A DNA stretch of 10,912 bases. Origin: an uncultured Terriglobus sp. (GTDB lineage Bacteria > Acidobacteriota > Terriglobia > Terriglobales > Acidobacteriaceae). Below, piece by piece: positions 1 to 6,391 of this stretch; within the stretch, counting starts at the first letter, position 1, and the number at the start of each line of letters is the position of its first letter. The notes beneath the pieces are model-generated. The model saw nothing but the letters and a program-made list of their open reading frames with translations, was not told where the DNA came from and did not search any database. A program made the position numbers and the translations under genes. The stretch lies in the NCBI GenBank assembly GCA_937871605.1, contig CALMRM010000264.1, forward strand, positions 5,516-16,427, written 5' to 3'.

Positions 1-1846
1 AGGGTGAGCTGTAGCGTGGCGGCACCAGCGCATGCGCTACGCCCGCTCGCTCCAACGCAGCCGCTTCAAACGCGTTGGCATCCTGCGCGTCGGCATCGGC
101 AGGCAGCGTATGCCATTGCATGTCGAGTTCCGCGGCAGCCAACACCTCCAGAAGCGCGTGCCCGCCGTTGAAGTTCTTGGTCGCACGCAGCTTCGCCTGC
201 AACTCTGCGGACATCACCTCGCCAGTTTTCCAATGGCGGGCATAGTTTCCAAAGATTGCTGGGTAGCTGCCCCAATGCTCGTTGAATTGAGATGGGAACT
301 CCACGAAATCACGCGGAACACTGGTACCGGAAAGGCTGGCGTACATCGCGTTTGAAAACAGCCCGTGCAGCGCATGCCCAAACTCATGAAACAGCGTCTG
401 CACCTCGTCCCAGTCCAGCAGACATGGCCCCGCCTCAGTAGGCCTGGTGTAGTTGCAGGTGTTGCACACGATGGGCGCATGGCCCACCAGCCGCGACTGG
501 TGCAGCAGCGAACTCATCCATGCACCGCCGCGTTTCGAGTCGCGCCGGTAAAAGTCGCAATACAGCAGCGCCAGGTGCGATCCGTCCGCATTGCTCACCT
601 CGTACGTGATCACGTCCGGGTGCCATGTGGGCAGGTCTGTCCGGCGTGCAAAGGTGATGCCGTACAGCTCGGTCGCGGCGAACAGCACGCCCTGCTCGAA
701 CACGCACTTCAGTTCGAAGTACGGCTTGACCTCGTCTTCACTCAGGTCGTATTGCTGCTTGCGCACCTGCTCTGCGTAAAATGCCCAGTCGTAAGGCGCA
801 AGCTGAAAGCCCTCGCCTGCTGTGTCGATGACCTGTTGCATGGCAGCAGCCTCTGCCGTCGCACCTGCCAACGCAGCCGGCACCAGGCGGTCCAAAAACT
901 GCACGGCTGCCGCAGGTGTGCGCGCCATTTGGTCTGCCAGCTTCCACGCGGCATACGTGTCAAAGCCCAGCAGCGCCGCACGCTGCGCCCGCAGCTGCGC
1001 CAACCGGGCGATGATGGCCCGCGTGTCGCGGTCCTCGCCACCCTCGGCGCGGCTGATCGATGCCTGCCAGAGGGCGTGACGCGTCTTACGGTTCTTGAGC
1101 GACGCCAGCGCAGGCTGTTGCGTGGTGTTCTGCAGCGTCAGGTAGTAGCCCGTTAGATTACGCGCGGCAGCGGCAGCCGCTGCCACTTCAAGCTCCGCCT
1201 CCCCCAGGCCGTCCAGCGCCTCACGGCCTTCAACGTGCAGGCCGCCTTCCTTCATGGCCGCCAGCACGCAGGTGTGGAACTTGGCCTGCAGCGATGCCTG
1301 CTCCATGTTCATGGCACGCAGCCGGTCTTTGTCCGTGTCCGACAGCAGCGCGCCCGACTTTACAAAGCCGTCGTACGTCACCTCGAGCAGCCGCAAGGAC
1401 TCCGAATCCAGGTTCAACTGTTCACGCGCGTCGTAGACCGCCTTAACCCGTGCAAACAGCTGCAAGTCCAGGTTGATGGCATCGCTGTGCTCCGCCAGCT
1501 TTGGGGCAAGGTCCTGCTGCATCTGCTGCAGCGCAGGGTTGGTATGCGCCCCCACAAGCGTGTAGAACACCGTTGCCACACGCGACAGCAGTGCGCCCGT
1601 GCGCTCGAGTGCCACCAGCGTGTTCTCAAAGGTGGGCGGCGTCGCAGCGTTGGCCAGGGTGTCCACTTCCGCACGCTGCTGCGCCATACCCGCTTCGAAG
1701 GCTGGCAGAAAGTGCGCCTCCTCCACTTGGTCGAACGGCGGCGCGCCCCAGGGAAGCCGGCTCTCTGCATAGAACGGATTGCCCGAATCAAAGGCTGCGT
1801 TGGTGGGTGTGGAGGGCTCGGCCTCCAGTGCGGCAGATGGTGTCAT
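1..1846 (-). CDS. dcp: Dipeptidyl carboxypeptidase, M3 family zinc peptidase (C-terminus beyond window)
   Basis: The reading frame is open from an ATG at 1846 to the window edge, giving 615 complete codons. It encodes an M3 (thimet oligopeptidase-like) metallopeptidase that cleaves short peptides, most likely in the cytoplasm because no signal peptide is visible. The zinc site is clear: HEFGH at residues 487-491 (bases 374-388) and a third ligand, Glu516, in the FVEFPSQ segment. The following NEHW and the conserved VPPRY (608-612) match the Dcp subfamily more closely than oligopeptidase A. E. coli Dcp is about 680 residues, so roughly 90 residues are missing off the left edge. An AAAGGGG Shine-Dalgarno lies about 5 nt before the ATG. 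nuoI ends 82 bp upstream on the same strand with a terminator between them, so any promoter of its own must sit in or on that terminator. The 25-residue start (Ala/Pro/Thr-rich) is unconserved-looking. The family call is firm; Dcp versus another M3 member is likely but not proven. Confidence 0.93.
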   Translation of the reverse strand, partial: MTPSAALEAEPSTPTNAAFDSGNPFYAESRLPWGAPPFDQVEEAHFLPAFEAGMAQQRAEVDTLANAATPPTFENTLVALERTGALLSRVATVFYTLVGAHTNPALQQMQQDLAPKLAEHSDAINLDLQLFARVKAVYDAREQLNLDSESLRLLEVTYDGFVKSGALLSDTDKDRLRAMNMEQASLQAKFHTCVLAAMKEGGLHVEGREALDGLGEAELEVAAAAAAARNLTGYYLTLQNTTQQPALASLKNRKTRHALWQASISRAEGGEDRDTRAIIARLAQLRAQRAALLGFDTYAAWKLADQMARTPAAAVQFLDRLVPAALAGATAEAAAMQQVIDTAGEGFQLAPYDWAFYAEQVRKQQYDLSEDEVKPYFELKCVFEQGVLFAATELYGITFARRTDLPTWHPDVITYEVSNADGSHLALLYCDFYRRDSKRGGAWMSSLLHQSRLVGHAPIVCNTCNYTRPTEAGPCLLDWDEVQTLFHEFGHALHGLFSNAMYASLSGTSVPRDFVEFPSQFNEHWGSYPAIFGNYARHWKTGEVMSAELQAKLRATKNFNGGHALLEVLAAAELDMQWHTLPADADAQDANAFEAAALERAGVAHALVPPRYSSP

Positions 1847-1878
1847 ATAAACCCCTTTCAGCAGGCTACGCATGCAAG

Positions 1879-1914
1879 AAAAAAGGCGCGAGCCGAAGCT
1901 CCGCGCCCCTTTTA
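1879..1914 (-). terminator. Intrinsic terminator after nuoI
   Basis: Read on the minus strand, the stem GGCGCGGAGC pairs with GCTCGCGCC (one bulged base) around a TTCG tetraloop closed by C-G, and is followed directly by TTTTTTCTTG. It begins about 20 nt past the nuoI stop. An A-run on the far side means it could also stop plus-strand transcripts. It lies only 32 nt ahead of the dcp ATG. Confidence 0.88.
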
Positions 1915-1928
1915 CTCAGAATGATTGA

Positions 1929-2432
1929 CTAGGAGAGGAGTTCGACGCGGTCGGCCGCAGAACCGGGCACCAGCGGCTTGGCCGCCGAATCCACCAGGAG
2001 GTCTTCCTTGCGCATCACCAGATTGGTGGCGTTCAGGCTGGCCATCTCGAATCCATGACCGTGCGTAATGGCGTCCGTGGGGCAAGCCTCAACGCAGTAG
2101 CCACAAAAAATGCAGCGGTTGTAGTCGATGTTGTAGACCTTGGCATAGCGCTCGGCCGACGAGATACGCTTCTCCTCGGTGTTCTCTGCCGCCTCAATGT
2201 AAATGCAGTTTGACGGGCAGGCCGCCGCGCACAGAAAGCAGGCAACGCACTTCTCCAGGCCATTCTCATCGCGCTGCAACTGGTGCTTGCCGCGAAAACG
2301 CTCCTGAAAGATGGCACCACGCATGGGGCCAGCGCCGTCCGGGTAATTCTCCACCTCAGAGGGCTGCAGCATCTCCTTGAACGTGATGCCCATGCCCTTG
2401 GCAATCCCGGCAATGTTCTTGACGACTGACAT
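1929..2432 (-). CDS. nuoI: NADH-quinone oxidoreductase subunit I (2x[4Fe-4S])
   Basis: This 167-residue protein has the two ferredoxin-type motifs of NuoI: C62-x2-C65-x2-C68-x3-C72-P and C107-x2-C110-x2-C113-x3-C117-P. They carry clusters N6a and N6b, which relay electrons between the peripheral arm and the quinone site of complex I. The segment before the first motif (NYPDGAGPMRGAIFQERFRGKHQLQR) and 'CIYIEAAEN' after it are typical of NuoI rather than of a free ferredoxin. Length fits the family. No other nuo gene is beside it: dcp lies downstream and an unrelated exported pair is divergent upstream, so it is an orphan locus or a second copy. No Shine-Dalgarno precedes the ATG, but a good -10 (TATACT) ends 6 nt before it, which suggests a leaderless mRNA. 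Confidence 0.95.
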   Translation of the reverse strand: MSVVKNIAGIAKGMGITFKEMLQPSEVENYPDGAGPMRGAIFQERFRGKHQLQRDENGLEKCVACFLCAAACPSNCIYIEAAENTEEKRISSAERYAKVYNIDYNRCIFCGYCVEACPTDAITHGHGFEMASLNATNLVMRKEDLLVDSAAKPLVPGSAADRVELLS

Positions 2433-2435
2433 AGC

Positions 2436-2466
2436 TTGAGTATACGCCGCACTAGGCGGCTACACT
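2436..2466 (+). promoter_or_regulatory. Predicted divergent promoter with inverted repeat GCCGC-N5-GCGGC
   Basis: On the plus strand TTGAGT (2436-2441) and TACACT (2461-2466), 19 bp apart, could drive the exported pair, with a start near 2473 and a leader of about 33 nt. The -35 overlaps the nuoI -10 on the other strand. A perfect 5-bp inverted repeat, GCCGC ACTAG GCGGC (2446-2460), lies between the elements of both promoters and is a candidate operator. Spacing is longer than ideal, so the promoter is tentative; the repeat is directly visible. Confidence 0.35.
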
Positions 2467-2467
2467 G
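2439..2467 (-). promoter_or_regulatory. Predicted nuoI promoter, leaderless geometry
   Basis: On the minus strand TATACT (2439-2444) matches the -10 consensus at five of six positions. Six bases (CAAGCT) separate it from the nuoI ATG, so the expected transcription start falls on or beside the A of ATG. The -35 region 17 bp upstream (CAGTGT, 2462-2467) is poor. The absence of any Shine-Dalgarno is consistent with a leaderless transcript. Confidence 0.5.
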
Positions 2468-2505
2468 GTCTCACGTCCGCTGTGAACGAGGGACGCTTCA
2501 ACACC

Positions 2506-3228
2506 ATGAGACTTCGTCTGCACTCCGTTTCCTTCTTTGCACGCCCGGGTATCTACGCCGCACTGGCTTTTGCGTTCGCTGTAACGTTTCCGCAGAACAG
2601 CCCTGGGCAAACGCTGCCCTCCGCACCGTCAGCCCACCTGGGCACCAAACCGTCAGCACCGCCCGCGATGCCGAAGCTGTACCCGGAGCTGAAGCCCTAC
2701 GAGAGCTGTTCCTTTCCCGACGGATTACAGATCACAGACATCGCTCCCATGCCAGACGACGTGCGTGACCGGCCCGTGCAATCCGGGGGCACCACCAGGC
2801 AGGTGCCGCTGCTGGCCGGCCGCCGCGTCACCTTTGCCTATCCCGGCGCAAAGCCATACGCCAGCGCCAAAGTGGAGCTGCTGCCCGCTGAGGGCTGGGG
2901 TGCGAACCGCAAGTTGCTGCTGGACGACTTCGACGATATCGCCAGATCCGACAAGACAGTAGCGCGCAACAAAAACCGGCAGCCCACCATCAGCGGCTTC
3001 AGCGTTGTTGGGTTGGACCGCATGGCCGTCGCGGGCAACACCCTGGGCATTTACCTGCTGCTGGATGACAAGACGCACATCGCCACCACCCTGTACCTGC
3101 TGAACCCACCGGAAAGCAAGTTCAGCGCAGTCGCAGACTACGCCCGCAGCCGCGACACCTTTCTGTACAACTACACCAAGTGCGTCCGCAACAACCAGAC
3201 CGGCAACATCTTCGGAGTGCCACGATGA
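2506..3228 (+). CDS. Exported protein of unknown function, first gene of a two-gene unit
   Basis: I do not recognise this 240-residue protein. The ATG at 2506 gives a signal peptide: basic start (MRLRLHS), hydrophobic core about residues 15-28, then a small-residue region near PGQT (33-36). GAGGGA lies about 12 nt before this ATG; an in-frame GTG at 2482 has no Shine-Dalgarno. After a Pro/Ala-rich linker (36-60) comes a mostly polar domain. It has two cysteines only, C68 (YESCSFP) and C226 (NYTKC), near the start and end of the mature domain, which would suit a disulfide in the envelope. Residues 163-200 alternate hydrophobic and polar residues as in beta strands (FSVVGLDRM, LGIYLLLDD, IATTLYLLN). 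Its stop overlaps the start of the next gene (ATGA), so the two are very probably co-translated and may act together in the periplasm. It could be a substrate-binding or structural partner of that protein; no function can be assigned. Confidence 0.8.
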   Translation: MRLRLHSVSFFARPGIYAALAFAFAVTFPQNSPGQTLPSAPSAHLGTKPSAPPAMPKLYPELKPYESCSFPDGLQITDIAPMPDDVRDRPVQSGGTTRQVPLLAGRRVTFAYPGAKPYASAKVELLPAEGWGANRKLLLDDFDDIARSDKTVARNKNRQPTISGFSVVGLDRMAVAGNTLGIYLLLDDKTHIATTLYLLNPPESKFSAVADYARSRDTFLYNYTKCVRNNQTGNIFGVPR

Positions 3229-3758
3229 AGCATCTTGCAGCTTGCACCGCCGTGTTCCTCGCGCTCGTAGCGTTGCAGCCAAACGCACGCGCGCAGGCCG
3301 ACATGCCCATGCACAAGGCAGCGGCAGCCCGGTCCACATCACTCACAGTCACCGGCCTTGGCGGCACCACGCGCACGCTCACACTGGATGACTTCAAGGC
3401 TCTGCCGCACACGTCCGTCCAGGTTCATAACGCGCACACCAGCAAGGACGAGAGCTACAGCGGTGTACCGGTGAAAGACCTGCTGGCGATGGTGCCGCCA
3501 CCCGCGGCCACGAAGAACGTGTCCACCAACATGCAAGTCGTAGTGGCAGGCGCGACTGACAATTTCCACGTCGCCCTCACGCTGTGCGACACCAACCCGG
3601 ACTGCCGCAGCGGCCAGGCCATCGTCGCGGACCAGCAGGACGGCGCACCCATTGCGGCGGACGGCGCGTTCAAGCTCATCCTCACCGAAGACAAGAAGCC
3701 CGCACGCTGGGCGCGCAACCTGCAGTCATTAACCGTGAAAGCAGTCAGCGCAGAATGA
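3225..3758 (+). CDS. Exported molybdopterin-binding-like (SUOX-fold) domain protein
   Basis: The 177-residue protein has a signal peptide (MKHLAACTAVFLALVALQPNARAQA, cut near residue 25) and one domain of the small 'oxidoreductase, molybdopterin-binding' type. Signs of the family are the opening LTVTGLGGTTRTLTLDDFKALP (about 40-61), YSGVPVKDLL (78-87), and the closing block ADQQDGAPI…DGAFKLILTEDKKPARWARNLQSLTV (135-171). In true sulfite-oxidase-like enzymes a cysteine ligates the molybdenum. The two cysteines here, C121 and C127 in LTLCDTNPDC, lie close together in a stretch where related small proteins often have none, so cofactor binding is doubtful and a disulfide is equally possible. The start is the ATG overlapping the previous stop, with GGAG 7 nt before it. 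Its likely place is the periplasm. Family call good, activity unknown. Confidence 0.83.
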   Translation: MKHLAACTAVFLALVALQPNARAQADMPMHKAAAARSTSLTVTGLGGTTRTLTLDDFKALPHTSVQVHNAHTSKDESYSGVPVKDLLAMVPPPAATKNVSTNMQVVVAGATDNFHVALTLCDTNPDCRSGQAIVADQQDGAPIAADGAFKLILTEDKKPARWARNLQSLTVKAVSAE

Positions 3759-3800
3759 CCGTTCTGTTGGGTAGCGTGCAGATGCCCGCTATCTTAGCGT

Positions 3801-3909
3801 CGTCATCCTGAGCATAGCGAAGGACCTGCTTTTTACCCCGAGCGGCACTGCAGCCTGAAAGAGAAGCAGGTCCTTCGACTTCGCACTGCGTGCTCCGCTC
3901 AGGATGACG
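3801..3909. repeat. REP-like dyad element between convergent genes
   Basis: Two blocks pair across this stretch: CGTCATCCTGAGC (3801-3813) with GCTCAGGATGACG (3897-3909), and CGAAGGACCTGCTT (3818-3831) with AAGCAGGTCCTTCG (3864-3877). The right arm holds about 19 extra bases between its blocks and the loop is 32 nt. Both blocks are perfect complements. It lies between the ends of the SUOX-fold gene and ubiD, so the RNA hairpin could also end transcription from both sides. The core words resemble a dispersed palindromic repeat that I recall from acidobacterial genomes; copy number cannot be seen here. Confidence 0.8.
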
Positions 3910-3945
3910 AAGCTGACCTGTACGTAAGTCACAAACTTGACGAAC

Positions 3946-5538
3946 TTAGCCGATCCCCAGCTTGGACCACATCGCGTCCACCCGCGCCTTTACCTCCGCG
4001 GGCATTGCGAGCATCTCCGGCCAGGGCCGGTTGAAGCCCTCTGCCGCCCACTTACGCGTCGCGTCGATGCCCATCTTCGAACCGAAATTGGGCAAGCGCG
4101 AAGCGTGGTCCAGTGAATCCACCGGACCCAGCGTGAACTGAATGTCACGCTCCGGGTCGATGTTGTTAGCGACACGCAGCACCACTTCGCCCACGTCCTG
4201 CACGTCGCAGTCCTCATCCACCACCACGATGCACTTGGTGAACATGGCCTGGCCCAGCGCCCAGATGCCGCTCATCACCTTGCGCGCCTGCCCGGCGTAG
4301 CTTTTGCGGATCGAGACCAGCATCAGGTTGTGCGCCACGCCCTCCGGTGGCAGGTTGATGTCGACGATCTCCGGCATGGTTAGCTTGATTAACGGTAGAA
4401 AGATGCGCTCCACCGCCTTGGCCAACCACGCATCTTCCATGGGCGGCTTGCCCACCACAGTCGCGGCCCAGATGGGGTTCTTGCGGTGCGTGATCGCCGT
4501 CAGGTGGAAGACCGGGTACTCCTCCGCCGCGGTGTAGAAGCCGGTGTGATCGCCAAACGGCCCTTCCATGCGCAGTTCGCCAAGCTCCACGTAGCCCTCC
4601 AGGATGTACTCCGCCGTAGCGGGCACCTCCAGCGAGTTGGTCTCACACCCGACCAGTTCCACTGGCGACTGCCGCAGGAAACCGGCGATCAAGTACTCCT
4701 CAATCTCCGGCGGTGCGGGCACGATGGCCGCGAACGTCATGGCCGGGTCGGTGCCAATGGCGACCGCCACCTCCATGCGCTCGCCGCGAATGCGCGACAG
4801 CGTGACGCCCGGCAGGCTGGCCGCACCGGCACCCGCAGCCGTGGTGCCGCCACCCGTCATGGCCATCAGGTTCACGCGCTCCGCGTCGGAACTGGCAGTC
4901 GCCCGCAGACGGTCGCGCAGTTGCTCCGCCGCGTTCTTTTGCCGCTGCCAGTGCATGCCGGTGGTGCGGTCGTCGTACACCTGCATGCGGTACATGCCGG
5001 TGTTGCGCTTGCCGCTTTTCGGGTCGCGCGTAATGACCAGCGGCAGCGTAATGAACTTGCCAGCGTCACCCGGCCAGGTCTTTAGGATCGGGATCTCGGA
5101 CAGCTTGATGTCCCTGCCGGTGTGCACCACCTCTTTGCACGGTGCCTCCCTGCGCGAGACGACCTTGGGGAAGTACGAACCGATCTCCGCCAGCATGGGC
5201 AGCAGCTTCAGCTTGTCCAGGAGACTCGACGGCATCTGCGGCTTGATGAGCGACTCGATGCGCCCTGCAATGCTGTCCAGCGACTCCGTCTGCAGCGCCA
5301 GTTTCATGCGGCGTTCGCTGCCAAACTGATTCATCAGCACACGCGTGCCGGGGTGGCCTTTGACGTTCTCGAACAGCAGCGCCGGGCCGCCCGCACCCGG
5401 CGTGCCGCGGCCCATCTTGGCCGCGCGGTCCGCAATCTCCGCCATCTCTAGGTCGGGGTCCACCTCCACGCGAATGCGCTTCAGTTCCCCACTCTTGTCC
5501 AGCCGCGCCAGCCAGTCCCGCAGATCGCGATACGCCAT
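3946..5538 (-). CDS. ubiD: UbiD-family (prenylated-FMN) decarboxylase
   Basis: This 530-residue protein belongs to the UbiD family of reversible, prenylated-FMN-dependent (de)carboxylases. Typical members act on 3-octaprenyl-4-hydroxybenzoate in ubiquinone synthesis, on menaquinone precursors, or on other aromatic acids. Visible landmarks are N179 in RNTGMYRMQ (metal/cofactor region), GTDPA (262-266), PPEIEEYLIAGFLR (276-289), LEVPATAEYILEGYVE (303-318), EGPFGDHTGFY with the conserved acidic E325 (325-335), LPPEG (396-400), and GSKMGIDATRKW (486-497). E. coli UbiD is about 497 residues; the difference is explained by an Ala/Gly/Thr-rich insertion of about 36 residues between W197 and E253. 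The ATG at 5538 is chosen because AGGAG lies 8 nt upstream. The frame continues upstream but that part overlaps a terminator. No UbiX (prFMN synthase) or quinone gene is in the window, so the substrate is open. Acidobacteria usually use menaquinone, which makes a menaquinone or aromatic-acid role plausible. Confidence 0.93.
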   Translation of the reverse strand: MAYRDLRDWLARLDKSGELKRIRVEVDPDLEMAEIADRAAKMGRGTPGAGGPALLFENVKGHPGTRVLMNQFGSERRMKLALQTESLDSIAGRIESLIKPQMPSSLLDKLKLLPMLAEIGSYFPKVVSRREAPCKEVVHTGRDIKLSEIPILKTWPGDAGKFITLPLVITRDPKSGKRNTGMYRMQVYDDRTTGMHWQRQKNAAEQLRDRLRATASSDAERVNLMAMTGGGTTAAGAGAASLPGVTLSRIRGERMEVAVAIGTDPAMTFAAIVPAPPEIEEYLIAGFLRQSPVELVGCETNSLEVPATAEYILEGYVELGELRMEGPFGDHTGFYTAAEEYPVFHLTAITHRKNPIWAATVVGKPPMEDAWLAKAVERIFLPLIKLTMPEIVDINLPPEGVAHNLMLVSIRKSYAGQARKVMSGIWALGQAMFTKCIVVVDEDCDVQDVGEVVLRVANNIDPERDIQFTLGPVDSLDHASRLPNFGSKMGIDATRKWAAEGFNRPWPEMLAMPAEVKARVDAMWSKLGIG

Positions 5539-5584
5539 GGTCCTCACTCCTAGATCGCGCTGCCGCATGGTTTTGGCGCAACGC

Positions 5585-5609
5585 AAAAGGCTCTGCCGAC
5601 GGCAGAGCC
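5585..5609 (-). terminator. Intrinsic terminator after the small HTH gene
   Basis: A perfect 9-bp stem, GGCTCTGCC and GGCAGAGCC with a 3-nt loop, is followed on the minus strand by TTTTGCGTT. It begins 24 nt after the HTH gene stop. The ubiD ATG is only about 47 nt further on. Confidence 0.85.
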
Positions 5610-5632
5610 CCCTTGGAGCAATGGTACGTGCC

Positions 5633-6034
5633 CTATGCTGCGCGCTGCACTTCCACCGACGAAGCCACATGCGTGAGATGCGAAATTGCCGCGCGGATTG
5701 CACCGATACGCTCCGGTGCTGACGTGGCATCAACCGTGAATGAGGCGCGTGCGTGCAGCTTTTCTGCCAGAACGGTCACCTCGCCTTCCAGGTCTGCTAG
5801 TGAAGCAGAAATAGCCCGATCTGCGCCCCCCGACTCACCCTGGACGATCGCCGCCACAGAGCCCCGGTGCATCCACTCTTCCAGGTCGCTAACGCGCGCC
5901 AGAACCACATTGCTGGGAGCGCCTGGCGGACGGTGGATAGGAAGATCCAGCGTTTTCTCCCAGCGCTGTACAGTCCGCACACCCTTGCCGAAAAAATGTG
6001 CAATTTCCTTCCACGAACTCAGCATCTTGCTCAC
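5633..6034 (-). CDS. Small HTH DNA-binding protein, acidobacterial 'SWKEIA…GVRTVQRWE' type
   Basis: The N-terminal 50 residues (LSSWKEIAHFFGKGVRTVQRWEKTLDLPIHR … VSDLEEWMHR) form a MerR/excisionase-like winged helix-turn-helix: helix SWKEIAHFFG, turn, recognition helix VRTVQRWEKTL, then a wing and the DLEEWM helix. In Acidobacteria this module often heads long TPR or WD40-like proteins. Here it is followed only by about 70 residues predicted helical (ISASLADLEGEVTVLAEKLHARA, then ERIGAIRAAISHLTHVASS) that could mediate dimerisation. Start choice: an ATG at 6049 (138 residues) has no Shine-Dalgarno, whereas GTG at 6034 (133 residues) has AAAGAGG 5 nt upstream, so I chose the GTG. It is probably a transcription regulator; the target is unknown. 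A copy of a 22-bp repeat lies just upstream and may be its binding site. Confidence 0.85.
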   Translation of the reverse strand: MSKMLSSWKEIAHFFGKGVRTVQRWEKTLDLPIHRPPGAPSNVVLARVSDLEEWMHRGSVAAIVQGESGGADRAISASLADLEGEVTVLAEKLHARASFTVDATSAPERIGAIRAAISHLTHVASSVEVQRAA

Positions 6035-6055
6035 GGTAACCTCTTTCATACGCCA

Positions 6056-6077
6056 GACGCTGACAACTTACGCCGGG
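6056..6077 (+). repeat. Left copy of imperfect 22-bp direct repeat
   Basis: The pattern GACGCTG-N4-[CT]TTACGCCGGG occurs here and again at 6346, 290 bp apart, with 17 of 22 positions equal and the spacing kept. This copy lies just upstream of the HTH gene start. Confidence 0.55.
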
Positions 6078-6345
6078 CATGTGAAATAAGACGAAGAATG
6101 TCGTACAGAAGGTTGCTAACTTTCGGTCCCGTCCGAAGAAGTCCATGCCGTACGCTGGAAGTTATGCAGGCGGAATCCAGTCACATGCGATTCCGCTAGG
6201 GATATGCCTTGTTCCCAGCGCGCATCGAATCGCGATGAGCTCTTTTCGTGAGGTTTTGTGTTCGCTATATGACGTAGCAGCCTTTAATAAGTTAGCAGCT
6301 TTGTTTCTGGTGACTTACTCTGACAGCATAGGTCAATGATAAGTT

Positions 6346-6367
6346 GACGCTGCCCTTTTACGCCGGG
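6346..6367 (+). repeat. Right copy of imperfect 22-bp direct repeat
   Basis: This is the second copy of GACGCTG-N4-[CT]TTACGCCGGG, in the same orientation as the one at 6056. It lies 24 bp from the 3' end of dedA. The pair therefore brackets nearly the whole spacer. Confidence 0.55.
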
Positions 6368-6391
6368 ACGTGGCAAGGTAGCAATGTTTTG

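Larger units (their letters stand above)
6050..6391. other. 342-bp non-coding spacer, lower GC than its neighbours
   Basis: No frame in this stretch has a plausible start, Shine-Dalgarno or family likeness. It contains the promoter region of the HTH gene, which I could not pin down, a short inverted repeat GCGGAATC-N11-GATTCCGC (6170-6177 and 6189-6196), a weak hairpin TAGCAA-TGTT-TTGCTA (6379-6394) overlapping the dedA stop, and the two direct repeats listed separately. The middle part (about 6240-6350) is visibly richer in A and T than the surrounding genes. Confidence 0.55.

Noticed and set aside
365..1156. Long open frame on the plus strand opposite dcp
   Set aside because: It is antisense to a gene with a complete M3 zinc site, is Arg/His/Gln-rich, and has no ribosome binding site or family likeness; such frames are common opposite GC-rich genes.
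2725..3342. 205-codon minus-strand frame opposite the exported pair
   Set aside because: The plus-strand genes have signal peptides, Shine-Dalgarno sequences and an ATGA overlap; the antisense frame has none of these.
4486..5329. Plus-strand frames opposite ubiD
   Set aside because: They are shadows of a well-supported UbiD coding frame.
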